From Minwuiaceae bacterium (lineage in GTDB: Bacteria; Pseudomonadota; Alphaproteobacteria; Minwuiales; Minwuiaceae), in assembly GCA_028278525.1 (NCBI GenBank), contig JANQEE010000033.1, positions 62,001-126,000 of the forward strand: 64,000 nucleotides of DNA. The letters run 5' to 3'. Below the pieces are notes generated by a model that had not been told where the DNA came from, made no database searches, and was given only the letters and a program-made list of their open reading frames with translations. Below are positions 1 to 7,952 of the stretch, piece after piece; positions within the stretch are counted from its first letter, which is position 1, and every line of letters begins with the position of its first letter. A program made the position numbers and the translations under genes.

Positions 1-583
1 CGCCCAATTTGTCCCGTTCGGTCTGACCGCCGAGCGCCATCAAGTCGCCGAAGCTGTACATGCCCGACTCGTCGCCGCCGCCGAGCTGGACGACCGAGCG
101 CAGGCTGGGCAGTTTTTCCGCATGCAGATCGCCAGGCGTCGCCTGGTCCAGCTCCGGCGCCAGGGTGCGCAGCATGCCCAGGTAATCGCTGGCCTTGAAC
201 GCCGCCGCCGTGACCAGCGCCTTGCAGCCGACTTTGTTCAGCGCGTATTCCAGTTCGGCCAGCCGGTAGGCCGGGTTGATGTTGACCAGGATCAGTCCGG
301 CCTTGGCGGTTGCGAACTGGGTGACGGCCCATTCCGAATTGTTGGGCGACCAGATGCCGATGCGGTCGCCGGGCTCAAGCCCCATCGCCAGCAGCCCGGC
401 GGCGCATTGATCGACCTTTTCCTTCAGGTCCGCAAAGGTCCACCGCACGTTCTGGTGGCGCACCACCAAAGCCTCGCGGTCACCCCACCGTTTTACCGCC
501 TGTTCGAACTGTTCGCCGATGGTATGGCCGATAAGCGGCGTCTCGGATGCGCCGTGGACATAGCTCTGGGTCAATTCAGGCAT
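1..583 (-). CDS. AMP-forming acyl-CoA synthetase, N-terminal part (runs off window)
   Basis: Read on the minus strand from an ATG at 583, preceded by a good GGGAGGA ribosome site. The 194 visible codons are the N-terminal third of an adenylate-forming (ANL family) enzyme. The segment includes the family region GDRIGIWSPNNSEW, followed by NINPAYRLAELEYAL. Members adenylate a fatty or aromatic acid with ATP and transfer it to CoA. The P-loop, adenylation core and C-terminal lid lie beyond base 1, so substrate class cannot be judged. The style is that of FadD-like medium/long-chain or aryl ligases. It lies 60 bases downstream of the MarR gene on the same strand, so the two are probably co-transcribed and the MarR protein probably controls the ligase. 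Family call is firm; substrate unknown. Confidence 0.88.
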   Translation of the reverse strand, partial: MPELTQSYVHGASETPLIGHTIGEQFEQAVKRWGDREALVVRHQNVRWTFADLKEKVDQCAAGLLAMGLEPGDRIGIWSPNNSEWAVTQFATAKAGLILVNINPAYRLAELEYALNKVGCKALVTAAAFKASDYLGMLRTLAPELDQATPGDLHAEKLPSLRSVVQLGGGDESGMYSFGDLMALGGQTERDKLG

Positions 584-643
584 TTCTGGTTCCTCCCGGC
601 CCTGTCTTACACGGGCATTTCGTATTCTTGATTTCGAGTATTG

Positions 644-1084
644 TCAGGCGGTGCGCTCAATCAACCCTTCCAGCAGCCGTTTCAGCTGCGACGTCTGCTC
701 GTCGCCCCAGCTTTCCACCAGGCTGGCCTGATGGTCGGCCACCAGACGGTCCAAGCGTTCGTTTAAAGCACGGCCATGGTCGGACAGGAAAATCATAACC
801 TTACGGCGATCCGTGGGATCGGCGACGCGGTAAACCAGTGCGCTAGAGACCATACGGTCGACGGTCTTGGTCAATGTCGGATGGTTCATCAGCACCGTGT
901 CGGCCAGATCCCCCATCGACCGGCCGTTGCCGTCGGCCAGGGTTTTGAGAATCCGCCATTGTTCCAGCGGCACGCCCTCGCCGCGCAGCTCGGTTTCCAG
1001 TTGCCGGCTTATCTGCCGGTCGGCCTGGGCCAAAAGGTAGGCAAGGTATTCGTTTATCGGGACATCGTTGCGAATATCCGTCAT
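644..1084 (-). CDS. MarR-family transcriptional regulator
   Basis: 146 residues, the usual MarR length. The winged helix-turn-helix spans about residues 40-100, with the recognition region near MNHPTLTKTVDRM and the wing DPTDRRKVMIFLSDHGR, which is highly typical of the family. MarR proteins are dimeric repressors released by small aromatic or acyl-CoA ligands. It is the first gene of a minus-strand unit with the acyl-CoA ligase at 1-583, and it faces the plus-strand binding-protein-like gene at about 1272. A 15-base inverted repeat at 1117-1131 lies just upstream of its start and is a candidate operator for autoregulation and for control of the divergent gene. The ligand may be an acyl-CoA made by the adjacent ligase (inference). 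Confidence 0.9.
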   Translation of the reverse strand: MTDIRNDVPINEYLAYLLAQADRQISRQLETELRGEGVPLEQWRILKTLADGNGRSMGDLADTVLMNHPTLTKTVDRMVSSALVYRVADPTDRRKVMIFLSDHGRALNERLDRLVADHQASLVESWGDEQTSQLKRLLEGLIERTA

Positions 1085-1116
1085 GGAATCACATCATTGC
1101 TTGAAGGCGAAACTTT

Positions 1117-1131
1117 ATCTTTTTCAAAGAT
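1117..1131. promoter_or_regulatory. Candidate MarR operator, inverted repeat ATCTTT-N3-AAAGAT
   Basis: A perfect 6-base inverted repeat, ATCTTT TTC AAAGAT. One mismatch outward, two further pairs match, giving a 21-base near-palindrome at 1114-1134. It is AT-rich in a GC-rich setting and sits 33 bases upstream of the MarR start, in the region divergent from the binding-protein-like gene. Size and spacing suit a MarR dimer. Function is inferred from position only. Confidence 0.5.
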
Positions 1132-1271
1132 TAATAGGGATGCTACCGCAGTTTGCAAGGAAGAATCTGTTCGCCCGCGCGCTTAGCCAGATACCGATGG
1201 GGTTGCCAGCCGTCGTGTTCTGCGCCGACAATATCCGCTGCCGCATAGGGGCGGCGAAAACAGGCCCAAGG

Positions 1272-2426
1272 ATGCCGACGACCGAGACACCGATCCAGTT
1301 TCGCGACTTTCCCGGACACGCGATTTCGCCTGTCGGGCGGATCGGGTTGGATACGCCGCGCGGGTTGCGGCGCACCAGGCGCGACCCGTTACGGGTCGGA
1401 CTGCTGATTCCGCTCTGCGGCCCGGCCGGTCTATGGGGTCCCTCCTGCCAATGCAGCGCGGAACTGGCGGCGGCGGAAATTAACCGGGACGGCGGAATCC
1501 TGGGCCGCGAGGTGGAACTCGTGCTGGCCGATGCGGGCGGCGACCCGGCCGACGTCGCGCGTGAGGTCGGCGATCTGGTGGATGACGGCGAAATCGATGC
1601 GGTCGTCGGCATGCATATCAGTGCCGTCCGGCTCGCCCTGGTGAAAGCGCTGCGGGCACGCATCCCCTATGTCTACACGCCGCTCTATGAGGGCGGCGAA
1701 CGGCGACTTGGCGTGTTTGCCACGGGCGAGACGCCGGACCAGCAATTGCGTCCCGCCATCGCGTGGCTGGGCGAGCGGAAACGGGCGCGTCGTTGGTACC
1801 TGATCGGCAATGACTACGTGTGGCCGCGGGTGTCGCACCGGGCGGCGAAGAAGTTCATCGCGGCTGCCGGCGGCATCGTTGTCGGCGAGTCCTATGTTCC
1901 CTACGGCAGCGAGAACCACGCGTCGGAATTGGAGGCGATCCGGGCGGCGAAGCCGGACGCCGTGCTGATATCGCTGGTCGGCGGCGACGCGGTGACGTTC
2001 AACCGCAGCTTCGCGAAGGCCGGCCTGGCGAAGACAATGCTGCGGCTTTCCTGTGCGATCGAGGAAAACACGTTGATGGGGATCGGTGCCGACAACACCG
2101 AGAACCTGTTTTCGTCGTCCGGCTACTTCGCGAACCTAAACACCCCAGAGAACGAGGCGTTCTTCGATCGCTATCAAGGGACTTTCGGCACGCGGGCGCC
2201 GGTGCCGAATGCGCTTGGCGAATCCTGTTACGAAGGCATGCGGTTCTACCGGCAATTAGCCCGGCAGGCGGGCGCAACGACCGTGTCCGCCATGGCGGAG
2301 GCGTCCAAGGCGGTGACGTGGCGGGGCGCGCGCGGCGAGATCACCGCCCGGAACCATCGCGTCGCCATGCGGATCTATCTGGCCCAGGCCGACGGGATCG
2401 ACTTCCGGGTCATTCGACAGTTCTGA
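1272..2426 (+). CDS. Type-1 periplasmic-binding-protein-fold protein without signal peptide, AmiC-like sensor candidate
   Basis: About 384 residues if started at ATG 1272. The frame is open further upstream (ATG at 1197 or 1068), but homology-like sequence begins only around LRVGLLIPLCGPAGLWG, so the start is uncertain and none of the candidates has a strong ribosome site. The fold is that of branched-chain-amino-acid/urea/amide ABC binding proteins (Peripla_BP type 1): lobe motifs include AAAEINRDGGILGREVELV and KPDAVLISLVGGDAVTFNRSF. No signal peptide or twin-arginine leader is visible, unlike the related secreted protein at 3295-4521. In Pseudomonas, AmiC has this fold, stays in the cytoplasm and senses amides to control an amidase operon. 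With a transporter and amidase downstream, a similar sensor role is plausible. An unusual orphan transport protein is the alternative. Confidence 0.72.
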   Translation: MPTTETPIQFRDFPGHAISPVGRIGLDTPRGLRRTRRDPLRVGLLIPLCGPAGLWGPSCQCSAELAAAEINRDGGILGREVELVLADAGGDPADVAREVGDLVDDGEIDAVVGMHISAVRLALVKALRARIPYVYTPLYEGGERRLGVFATGETPDQQLRPAIAWLGERKRARRWYLIGNDYVWPRVSHRAAKKFIAAAGGIVVGESYVPYGSENHASELEAIRAAKPDAVLISLVGGDAVTFNRSFAKAGLAKTMLRLSCAIEENTLMGIGADNTENLFSSSGYFANLNTPENEAFFDRYQGTFGTRAPVPNALGESCYEGMRFYRQLARQAGATTVSAMAEASKAVTWRGARGEITARNHRVAMRIYLAQADGIDFRVIRQF

Positions 2427-2467
2427 TCCGTCCGGCGTGCCCGGTGGCATGCAGAATGACAAATTAC

Positions 2468-2496
2468 TTGAAATGTGAAACATTTTGTTTTCAGAT
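2468..2496 (+). promoter_or_regulatory. Putative promoter (TTGAAA-17-TCAGAT) overlapped by inverted repeat AAATGT-N3-ACATTT
   Basis: TTGAAA at 2468-2473 matches the -35 consensus at five of six positions. TCAGAT at 2491-2496, 17 bases on, is a weak -10. A perfect 6-base inverted repeat AAATGT GAA ACATTT (2471-2485) overlaps the -35 and spacer, where a repressor would block polymerase. It lies upstream of the cysteine hydrolase at 2545 and could drive the whole transporter operon. By eye only. Confidence 0.4.
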
Positions 2497-2544
2497 ATCT
2501 GCTTATGAGCCGGGGCGGTTAGTCGCGGCTGCGGCGACTGTGGA

Positions 2545-3195
2545 ATGGGACCGGTGACGATCGACGGCTTTTCGGCGAAGCGCCAGGACGGAAAACTGCG
2601 GCTGGAAGCAGACCGGTCCGCAGTGCTGATCGTCGATATGCTCAACGATTTCTGCAAACCGGGCGGCGCGATGGTGCTGCCGGGCTGCGACCGCTTGCTG
2701 GCGCCGCAGCAGCGGGTAATCGGGGCCGCGCGGGCGGCCGGTGCGGCGGTGGTCTTCGTGAACGACGCCCACCGGCCGGATTTGCGGAACGACCGGGAGT
2801 TCGCGAAACGGACGCCGCATTGCATCGAAGGCACCTGGGGCGCGGCCGTTATCGACGATCTGGCGCCTGAGCCCGGCGACCTGATGGTGACTAAACGGCG
2901 GTACTCGGGCTTCTTCAACACCGATCTCGATCTCACGCTTAAAGATATGCGGGTCGACAGCGTAGTGGTCATGGGCGTGGTCACGAATATTTGCGTGCGA
3001 TCCACCGTTCATGACGCGTTCTTCCACGGCTATCAGGTCGTCGTGCCGGAAGACTGCGTGGCGGCGACCGGGCCGCGCGAGCAGGAATCCAGCCTGTACG
3101 ACATCGCAACCCATTTCGGCACGGTGAGCCTGGCCGACGAAGTCGTCGCCGCGTTGACGGAGGGTTTCGCGCTGGAGAACCGGATCGTGGCGTAG
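2545..3195 (+). CDS. Isochorismatase-family cysteine hydrolase (amidohydrolase type)
   Basis: 216 residues with the full catalytic triad: Asp31 in LIVDMLNDF, Lys117 in VTKRRYSGFF and Cys150 in GVVTNICVRSTVHDA, preceded by the usual cis-peptide region. Enzymes with this triad hydrolyse amide or ureido bonds (ureidoacrylate, N-carbamoylsarcosine, biuret, nicotinamide) through a thioester intermediate. The Asp-His-His metal site of nicotinamidases is not evident, so a carbamoyl/ureido or simple amide substrate is more likely. It comes just ahead of the amide-type ABC transporter and probably shares its transcript, which suggests it processes the imported compound or its product. Cytoplasmic. Exact substrate unknown. 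Confidence 0.85.
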   Translation: MGPVTIDGFSAKRQDGKLRLEADRSAVLIVDMLNDFCKPGGAMVLPGCDRLLAPQQRVIGAARAAGAAVVFVNDAHRPDLRNDREFAKRTPHCIEGTWGAAVIDDLAPEPGDLMVTKRRYSGFFNTDLDLTLKDMRVDSVVVMGVVTNICVRSTVHDAFFHGYQVVVPEDCVAATGPREQESSLYDIATHFGTVSLADEVVAALTEGFALENRIVA

Positions 3196-3229
3196 GCTGC
3201 CAATGACACTGCAAATTCGAGGTGGCAGC
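3196..3229 (+). other. Intergenic hairpin between hydrolase and binding-protein genes
   Basis: GCTGCCA (3196-3202) pairs perfectly with TGGCAGC (3223-3229) across a 20-base loop, starting directly after the hydrolase stop codon. Only a short T stretch follows, so this is a weak terminator or a 3'-end protecting structure rather than a clear intrinsic terminator. Such hairpins often set the ratio between a binding protein and neighbouring genes. Confidence 0.3.
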
Positions 3230-3294
3230 ATTTCGAAACGGAACTCAGACAAACACCAAACAAAACAAACAGGGTCTAAACAGGAGGCTAGATT

Positions 3295-4521
3295 ATGAAG
3301 TTCAATCGCAGGGAATTCTTGCAAACCGGAGCTGCCGCGGCCGCCGCCGGGGCGGTGCTGCCCCACGCGGCCCAGGCGGCGGACGAAATCGTCGTCTCGC
3401 AGATCCACGATCAGTCGGGGATCTTCGACATTTACGGCAACCCGATGGTCGAAACCTTCAACATGGCGGTCGACGAGATCAATGCTGCCGGCGGCCTGCT
3501 CGGCAAGAAACTCAAGTCGATCAACTACGACCCGCAGTCGAAGATGGAGCTATACGGCCAGTATGCGCAGCAGTCGGCATTGAAAGACCGGGTGTCGGTC
3601 GTGCATGGCGGCATCACCAGCGCCTCCCGCGAAGTGATCCGGCCGGTTTTGCGGCGCTACAACACGCTCTATTTCTACAACACGCTGTATGAAGGCGGGG
3701 TCTGCGACCGCAATACGTTCTGCACCGGCACGACGCCGGCGCAGACGGTCGAGAAGCTGGTGCCGTACGTGACCAAGAATTTCGGCAAGAAGGTCTATAT
3801 CCTGGCCGCCGACTACAACTACGGCCAGATCACCGCCAAGTGGGTGACCAAATTCGTTCGCGACAATGGCGGCGAAGTGGTGGAGACCGAATTCTTCCCG
3901 CTGGACGTGACCAATTTCGGCCCGACCATCCAGAAGATCCAGGCGGCCAAGCCGGACGCCATCGTGTCGGCCCTGGTCGGCGGCGCGCATCTGTCGTTCT
4001 ATCGCCAATGGCACGCCGGCGGCATGAAGAATGAGATCCCGATTGCGTCGACGACGTTCGGCGGCGGCAACGAGCACATCGTTCTCACGGAGGAAGAAGG
4101 CAACGGCATTATCTATGCCTGCGGTTACTTCATGGAACTCGACACGCCCGACAGCAAGGCATATGTCGCGCGGTTCGCCAAGAAGTACGGCGAAAAACAC
4201 TCTTATCTGACAGAGCTGCCGACGGCGACCTACGAGGGCATGATGCTGTGGGCCAAGGCCGTTGAGAATGCCGGTACGACCGACCGGATGAAGGTTATCG
4301 AGGCGCTGGAAGACAATCTCAGCATCGACGGACCGTCCGGGAAGGTGTCGGTCGACCCGAAAACGCATCATGTCGTCAGAACGGCGCTGATCGCGGAATG
4401 CCATAACAAGGGTTTCCGGTTACTGGAAAGCCACGAAAATCAGTTCCCGTCGGACACGGCGGCGTTCTGTGACCTGGAGAAGAACCCCAACGACAACACC
4501 CACTACGAAATCAAGATCTAA
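3295..4521 (+). CDS. ABC transporter substrate-binding protein, urea/short-chain-amide type, Tat-exported
   Basis: 408 residues, with a strong AGGAGG ribosome site before the ATG. The N-terminus carries a twin-arginine leader: NRREFLQTG, an alanine-rich hydrophobic stretch and a likely AQA-A cleavage near residue 30, so the folded protein is exported by Tat. The mature part is a type-1 periplasmic-binding fold of the UrtA/FmdD/AmiC class, with early motif DQSGIFDIYGNPM and Tyr-rich patches typical of amide and urea binders. It delivers cargo to the membrane complex encoded just downstream (two permeases, two ATPases). Presence of an amidase at the end of the operon suggests an amide ligand. 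It is distantly related to the leaderless gene at 1272. Precise ligand not determinable from sequence alone. Confidence 0.9.
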   Translation: MKFNRREFLQTGAAAAAAGAVLPHAAQAADEIVVSQIHDQSGIFDIYGNPMVETFNMAVDEINAAGGLLGKKLKSINYDPQSKMELYGQYAQQSALKDRVSVVHGGITSASREVIRPVLRRYNTLYFYNTLYEGGVCDRNTFCTGTTPAQTVEKLVPYVTKNFGKKVYILAADYNYGQITAKWVTKFVRDNGGEVVETEFFPLDVTNFGPTIQKIQAAKPDAIVSALVGGAHLSFYRQWHAGGMKNEIPIASTTFGGGNEHIVLTEEEGNGIIYACGYFMELDTPDSKAYVARFAKKYGEKHSYLTELPTATYEGMMLWAKAVENAGTTDRMKVIEALEDNLSIDGPSGKVSVDPKTHHVVRTALIAECHNKGFRLLESHENQFPSDTAAFCDLEKNPNDNTHYEIKI

Positions 4522-4574
4522 GCAGGGTTGTTCGGTTCCCTGATCGTCGGGGGACCCGTTGGAGGGATAAGCAC

Positions 4575-5441
4575 ATGGATCTGGTCGCCGTTCTGGCGCT
4601 GGAAGTGCTCTTTGCGATCGCCAGCCTGGCGCTGATCAGCGCCGGGCTGGCGGTAATCTTCGGCATGATGCGCGTGGTCAACCTGGCGCATGGGGAGTTC
4701 CTCATGCTCGGCGGCTACGCCGCCATCATCGCCACCAACAGCGGTATCAATATCTGGATTTCGATGCTGATCGTCGCGCCGCTGGTGGTCGCCGCCATCG
4801 GCGTCATCGTCGAGCGGCTGCTGATCCGTTTCCTGTACGGGCGGATGGTCGACACCATGCTGGCCACCTGGGGCCTCAGCCTGTTCTTCATCGGGCTGGT
4901 CACGACGATCTTCGGCAATACCACGCGCGGCATCTCCTCGCCGCTGGGTGGAGCCACGGTCGGCGACTACAAGATCGGCCTTTATAAACTGTTCATCATC
5001 GGCGTTACCGTCGTGCTGCTCGCCGCCGTGTACCTGGTGCTGCGGCGGACCAAGCTCGGCCTGATCGCGCGCGGCACCATGCAGAACGCCAACATGGCGT
5101 CGGCGCTCGGCATCAGCCCGGACAAGGTCTACGCCATCACCTTCGCGATCGGCGCCGGCTTAAGCGGCCTGGCCGGCGCGTTGCTGGCGCCGCTGACCGG
5201 CATTGTGCCGACCATCGGCATCGCCTACATCGCCAAGTCGTTCATTACGGTGATCGGCGGCGGCGCGGCGATCCTGACCGGCACCATCTCCGCTTCCACC
5301 CTCTTCGGCACGATAAATCAACTCGTGACGTTCCAAAGTTCGCCGGTTTTCGGCGAGGTGGCGTTGCTGGTCGCCGCGGTCATCCTGCTCAGGCTGTTAC
5401 CCCAGGGTATCACCGGCCGGTTTTTTCGGAGGTCGATGTGA
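4575..5441 (+). CDS. ABC transporter permease, LivH/UrtB type
   Basis: 288 residues, almost wholly hydrophobic with about eight transmembrane segments. The N-terminal stretch GLAVIFGMMRVVNLAHGEFLMLG is the signature of LivH/UrtB permeases. It forms the inner-membrane channel with the next gene's product. An AGGGATAA-like ribosome site precedes ATG 4575. Its stop overlaps the GTG start of the second permease (ATGTGA), indicating coupled translation. Lacks the large periplasmic N-terminal extension found in many true UrtB proteins, so an amide or branched-chain compound transporter is as likely as urea. Confidence 0.93.
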   Translation: MDLVAVLALEVLFAIASLALISAGLAVIFGMMRVVNLAHGEFLMLGGYAAIIATNSGINIWISMLIVAPLVVAAIGVIVERLLIRFLYGRMVDTMLATWGLSLFFIGLVTTIFGNTTRGISSPLGGATVGDYKIGLYKLFIIGVTVVLLAAVYLVLRRTKLGLIARGTMQNANMASALGISPDKVYAITFAIGAGLSGLAGALLAPLTGIVPTIGIAYIAKSFITVIGGGAAILTGTISASTLFGTINQLVTFQSSPVFGEVALLVAAVILLRLLPQGITGRFFRRSM

Positions 5442-6484
5442 GGCTGGATGCCGACAATATCGGTCTGATCGTCGCGGCGGTGGGCGGATTGGCTCTGCTG
5501 TTCGGCCTGCCGCTGGTGGTGGAACTGTTCACGCTGCTGCAATTCACCGTCTATATCGTGATGGCCATCCTCGCGCTAAGCCTCGCGTTGATCTGGGGCT
5601 TCGGCGGCATCCTGTGCTTCGGGCAGGCGGTGTTCTTCGGCCTCGGCGCCTATGCTTACACGATCGCCGTCTTCAACATCGGCGAGAGCACGGTGCCGGT
5701 GCTGCTGTCGATCGTCGTACCCGCCGCCTTCGCCGCGGCGCTTGGTTACTTCATGTTCTACGGCCGTTTGAGCGACGTCTATATGGGCGTCGTTACGCTG
5801 GTTGTAACCCTGATCTTCTTCAGCTTCATGAACCACACGGCCGGCGAGGAATACCGGATTGGCGCGTCCAGACTCGGCGGCTTCAACGGCATTCCGGCGA
5901 TCCCGCCGATCAACATGCCGGGCGATCCGGGCCGGGTTCTCTGGCCGGAGGAGATGTACTACGTCGCCATGGGCTCGCTCACGGCGATCTACATTGGTCT
6001 CCGGTTGCTGCTGCGCAGCCATTTCGGCCGGGTGATTGTCGCCATCCGGGAGAACGAGACCCGCGCCGAACTGCTCGGCTATGACGTCCGGCTGCACAAG
6101 CTGCTGATCTTCTCCATCGGCGGCGCCATCGCCGGGCTGGCCGGCTGCCTGTTCGCCAACTGGAATGCCTTCGTCGACCCGACGGTTTTCGGCCTCGGCC
6201 AAACGGCGCAGATCATCATCTGGGTGATCGTCGGCGGGCTCGGCACGCTGATCGGCCCGGTCATCGGCGCCATGCTGCTGCAATACATCACCACGTGGCT
6301 CGGCACCGTGGAGGTCGCCAACAGCAGCCTGGTGATGGGCGCCATTCTGGTGGTGTTCGTGCTGCTGGTGCCGCGCGGGCTGGTGCCGACGCTGCAGCTC
6401 CTCTGGCAGAAACTTCGCGGTGGCCGATCGGACCCGGGGATCGTCGCCACGCCACGCGAGGCGGTGGAGTCCGGCGATGACTGA
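5438..6484 (+). CDS. ABC transporter permease, LivM/UrtC type
   Basis: 348 residues starting at GTG 5438, overlapping the previous stop by four bases. About ten hydrophobic segments. The region LALIWGFGGILCFGQAVFFGLGAYAY is the LivM/UrtC hallmark, and the EAA-like cytoplasmic loop RENETRAELLGYDV is the contact site for the ATPases. It pairs with the LivH-type permease as the heterodimeric channel. The C-terminus extends about 30 polar residues into the cytoplasm and overlaps the start of the first ATPase by eight bases. Confidence 0.93.
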   Translation: MRLDADNIGLIVAAVGGLALLFGLPLVVELFTLLQFTVYIVMAILALSLALIWGFGGILCFGQAVFFGLGAYAYTIAVFNIGESTVPVLLSIVVPAAFAAALGYFMFYGRLSDVYMGVVTLVVTLIFFSFMNHTAGEEYRIGASRLGGFNGIPAIPPINMPGDPGRVLWPEEMYYVAMGSLTAIYIGLRLLLRSHFGRVIVAIRENETRAELLGYDVRLHKLLIFSIGGAIAGLAGCLFANWNAFVDPTVFGLGQTAQIIIWVIVGGLGTLIGPVIGAMLLQYITTWLGTVEVANSSLVMGAILVVFVLLVPRGLVPTLQLLWQKLRGGRSDPGIVATPREAVESGDD

Positions 6485-7199
6485 TGCCCCCGTCCTGCAG
6501 ACCTATGACCTGACGATGCGCTTCGGCGGTGTCGTGGCCGTCGACCATGTCGACTTCGCGCTTAAGGAAGGCGAGCTTCGCTGCCTGATCGGGCCGAACG
6601 GCGCCGGCAAGAGCACCTTTTTCAAATGCCTGACCGGCCAGTTGCGGCCGACCGAAGGGCGGATCACCGTTCGTGACCACGACATCACCGGCGCCCAAAG
6701 CCACGAGATCGCGCGGCTCGGTATCGGCATCAAGACCCAGGTGCCGAACGTTTTCGACGGCCTTACCGCGCGCGAGAACATCTGGCTGGCGGCGCGGCGC
6801 GGCCGCTCCGCCCGCGCCGCGGACGCGCTCACCGACGAGACGCTGGAACGGCTGCTGTTGACGTCAGTCGCCGCGACGCCGGTCGGGCAGCTTGCGCACG
6901 GCCAGCGGCAATGGGTCGAACTCGGCGTGGTGCTGGCGCGGGAGCCGTGGCTCATTCTGCTCGATGAGCCGGCCGCCGGCATGACCCATGAGGAGGTCGA
7001 GCGCACCGCCGCGCTGATCAAGGAGATCAACCGGACCGCCACGCTGATCGTGGTCGAACACGACATGCAGTTCATCAAGATGATCGCGGACGTTGTAACC
7101 GTGTTTCATCAGGGCGCGATTCTGGTCGAGGACAATGTCGCGAACGTGATGCGCAATCCCAAGGTGCGTGACGTCTACCTCGGCAAGCAGGCGGCGTAG
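6477..7199 (+). CDS. ABC transporter ATP-binding protein, LivG/UrtD type
   Basis: 240 residues from ATG 6477; the frame is open further upstream but homology begins here and the start overlaps the permease gene. Walker A GPNGAGKST, Walker B LILLDEPAAG and the H-loop EHD are intact. The signature motif reads AHGQRQWVELG rather than LSGGQ. This degenerate form is characteristic of UrtD-like ATPases of urea/amide transporters (which typically have SHGQ), and supports that specificity over branched-chain amino acids. It works with the next gene's ATPase as the motor of the importer. Confidence 0.93.
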   Translation: MTDAPVLQTYDLTMRFGGVVAVDHVDFALKEGELRCLIGPNGAGKSTFFKCLTGQLRPTEGRITVRDHDITGAQSHEIARLGIGIKTQVPNVFDGLTARENIWLAARRGRSARAADALTDETLERLLLTSVAATPVGQLAHGQRQWVELGVVLAREPWLILLDEPAAGMTHEEVERTAALIKEINRTATLIVVEHDMQFIKMIADVVTVFHQGAILVEDNVANVMRNPKVRDVYLGKQAA

Positions 7200-7203
7200 G
7201 ACG

Positions 7204-7908
7204 ATGCTGAAAGCAACCGCACTGCACGCCGGATACGGCAGGATCCCGATCCTGCAGGGGATCGACCTCAGCGTCGGCGACGGCGCGTTCGTCGGCATTC
7301 TGGGCCACAACGGCATGGGCAAGACCACGCTGCTGAAGACCCTGATGGGTTTCATCAGGGCGACTGCGGGCAAGGTCGAGTTGGACGGCGCCGACGTTAC
7401 CGCCGAGACGCCGCATCGCCGTAACCGACGCGGCATGGGTTACGTGCCGCAGGGCCGCGAGATCTTTCCCGAACTCAGCGTGTTCGACAATCTGCGCATG
7501 GGCGCGGTGGCGCATAACGGCGCAGCGGGCGAGCAAGTCGAGGCGGCGATCGAGGAATTCCCGCGCCTGAAGCCGTTACTGGATCGGCGCGGCGGCGCGC
7601 TCAGCGGCGGCGAGCAGCAATTGCTGGCGCTGGCCCGCTGTCTTTGTGGCGATCCGAAGCTGCTGCTGCTGGACGAGCCGACCGAAGGCATCCAGCCATC
7701 GATCATCGACGAGATCGTCGAGACCCTGTCGGCGCTGAGAGAGCGGCGGCGGCTTACCGTCGTGCTGGTCGAGCAGAACCTCGATTTCATCGCCGCGCTG
7801 TCGGAGCGCGTTTTGATCATTCAGAAGGGCGTCATCACCCGGGAAGTGACGCCCGCGGAGTTGAGTAACCCGGACCTGGTGGGCGAGTTCGTCGGCATCG
7901 CCGGCTGA
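7204..7908 (+). CDS. ABC transporter ATP-binding protein, LivF/UrtE type
   Basis: 234 residues from ATG 7204, only four bases after the previous stop; an upstream in-frame start at 7168 would lie inside the previous gene and is not preferred. Walker A GHNGMGKTT, a canonical signature LSGGEQQLLALAR, Walker B LLLLDEPTEG and a C-terminal VEQN switch are all present. The DEPTEG-IQPS form is typical of LivF/UrtE. It completes a five-component importer (3295-7908). Confidence 0.93.
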   Translation: MLKATALHAGYGRIPILQGIDLSVGDGAFVGILGHNGMGKTTLLKTLMGFIRATAGKVELDGADVTAETPHRRNRRGMGYVPQGREIFPELSVFDNLRMGAVAHNGAAGEQVEAAIEEFPRLKPLLDRRGGALSGGEQQLLALARCLCGDPKLLLLDEPTEGIQPSIIDEIVETLSALRERRRLTVVLVEQNLDFIAALSERVLIIQKGVITREVTPAELSNPDLVGEFVGIAG

Positions 7909-7952
7909 CGCCGCTGGACGGACAGAAACCGACTGCACAAGGAGACATAGCC

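Noticed and set aside
7168-7203. Earlier start for the second ABC ATPase at 7168
   Set aside because: It would give an Arg/Ser-rich extension lying inside the preceding ATPase gene; the ATG at 7204 matches the family start MLKATALHAGYG.
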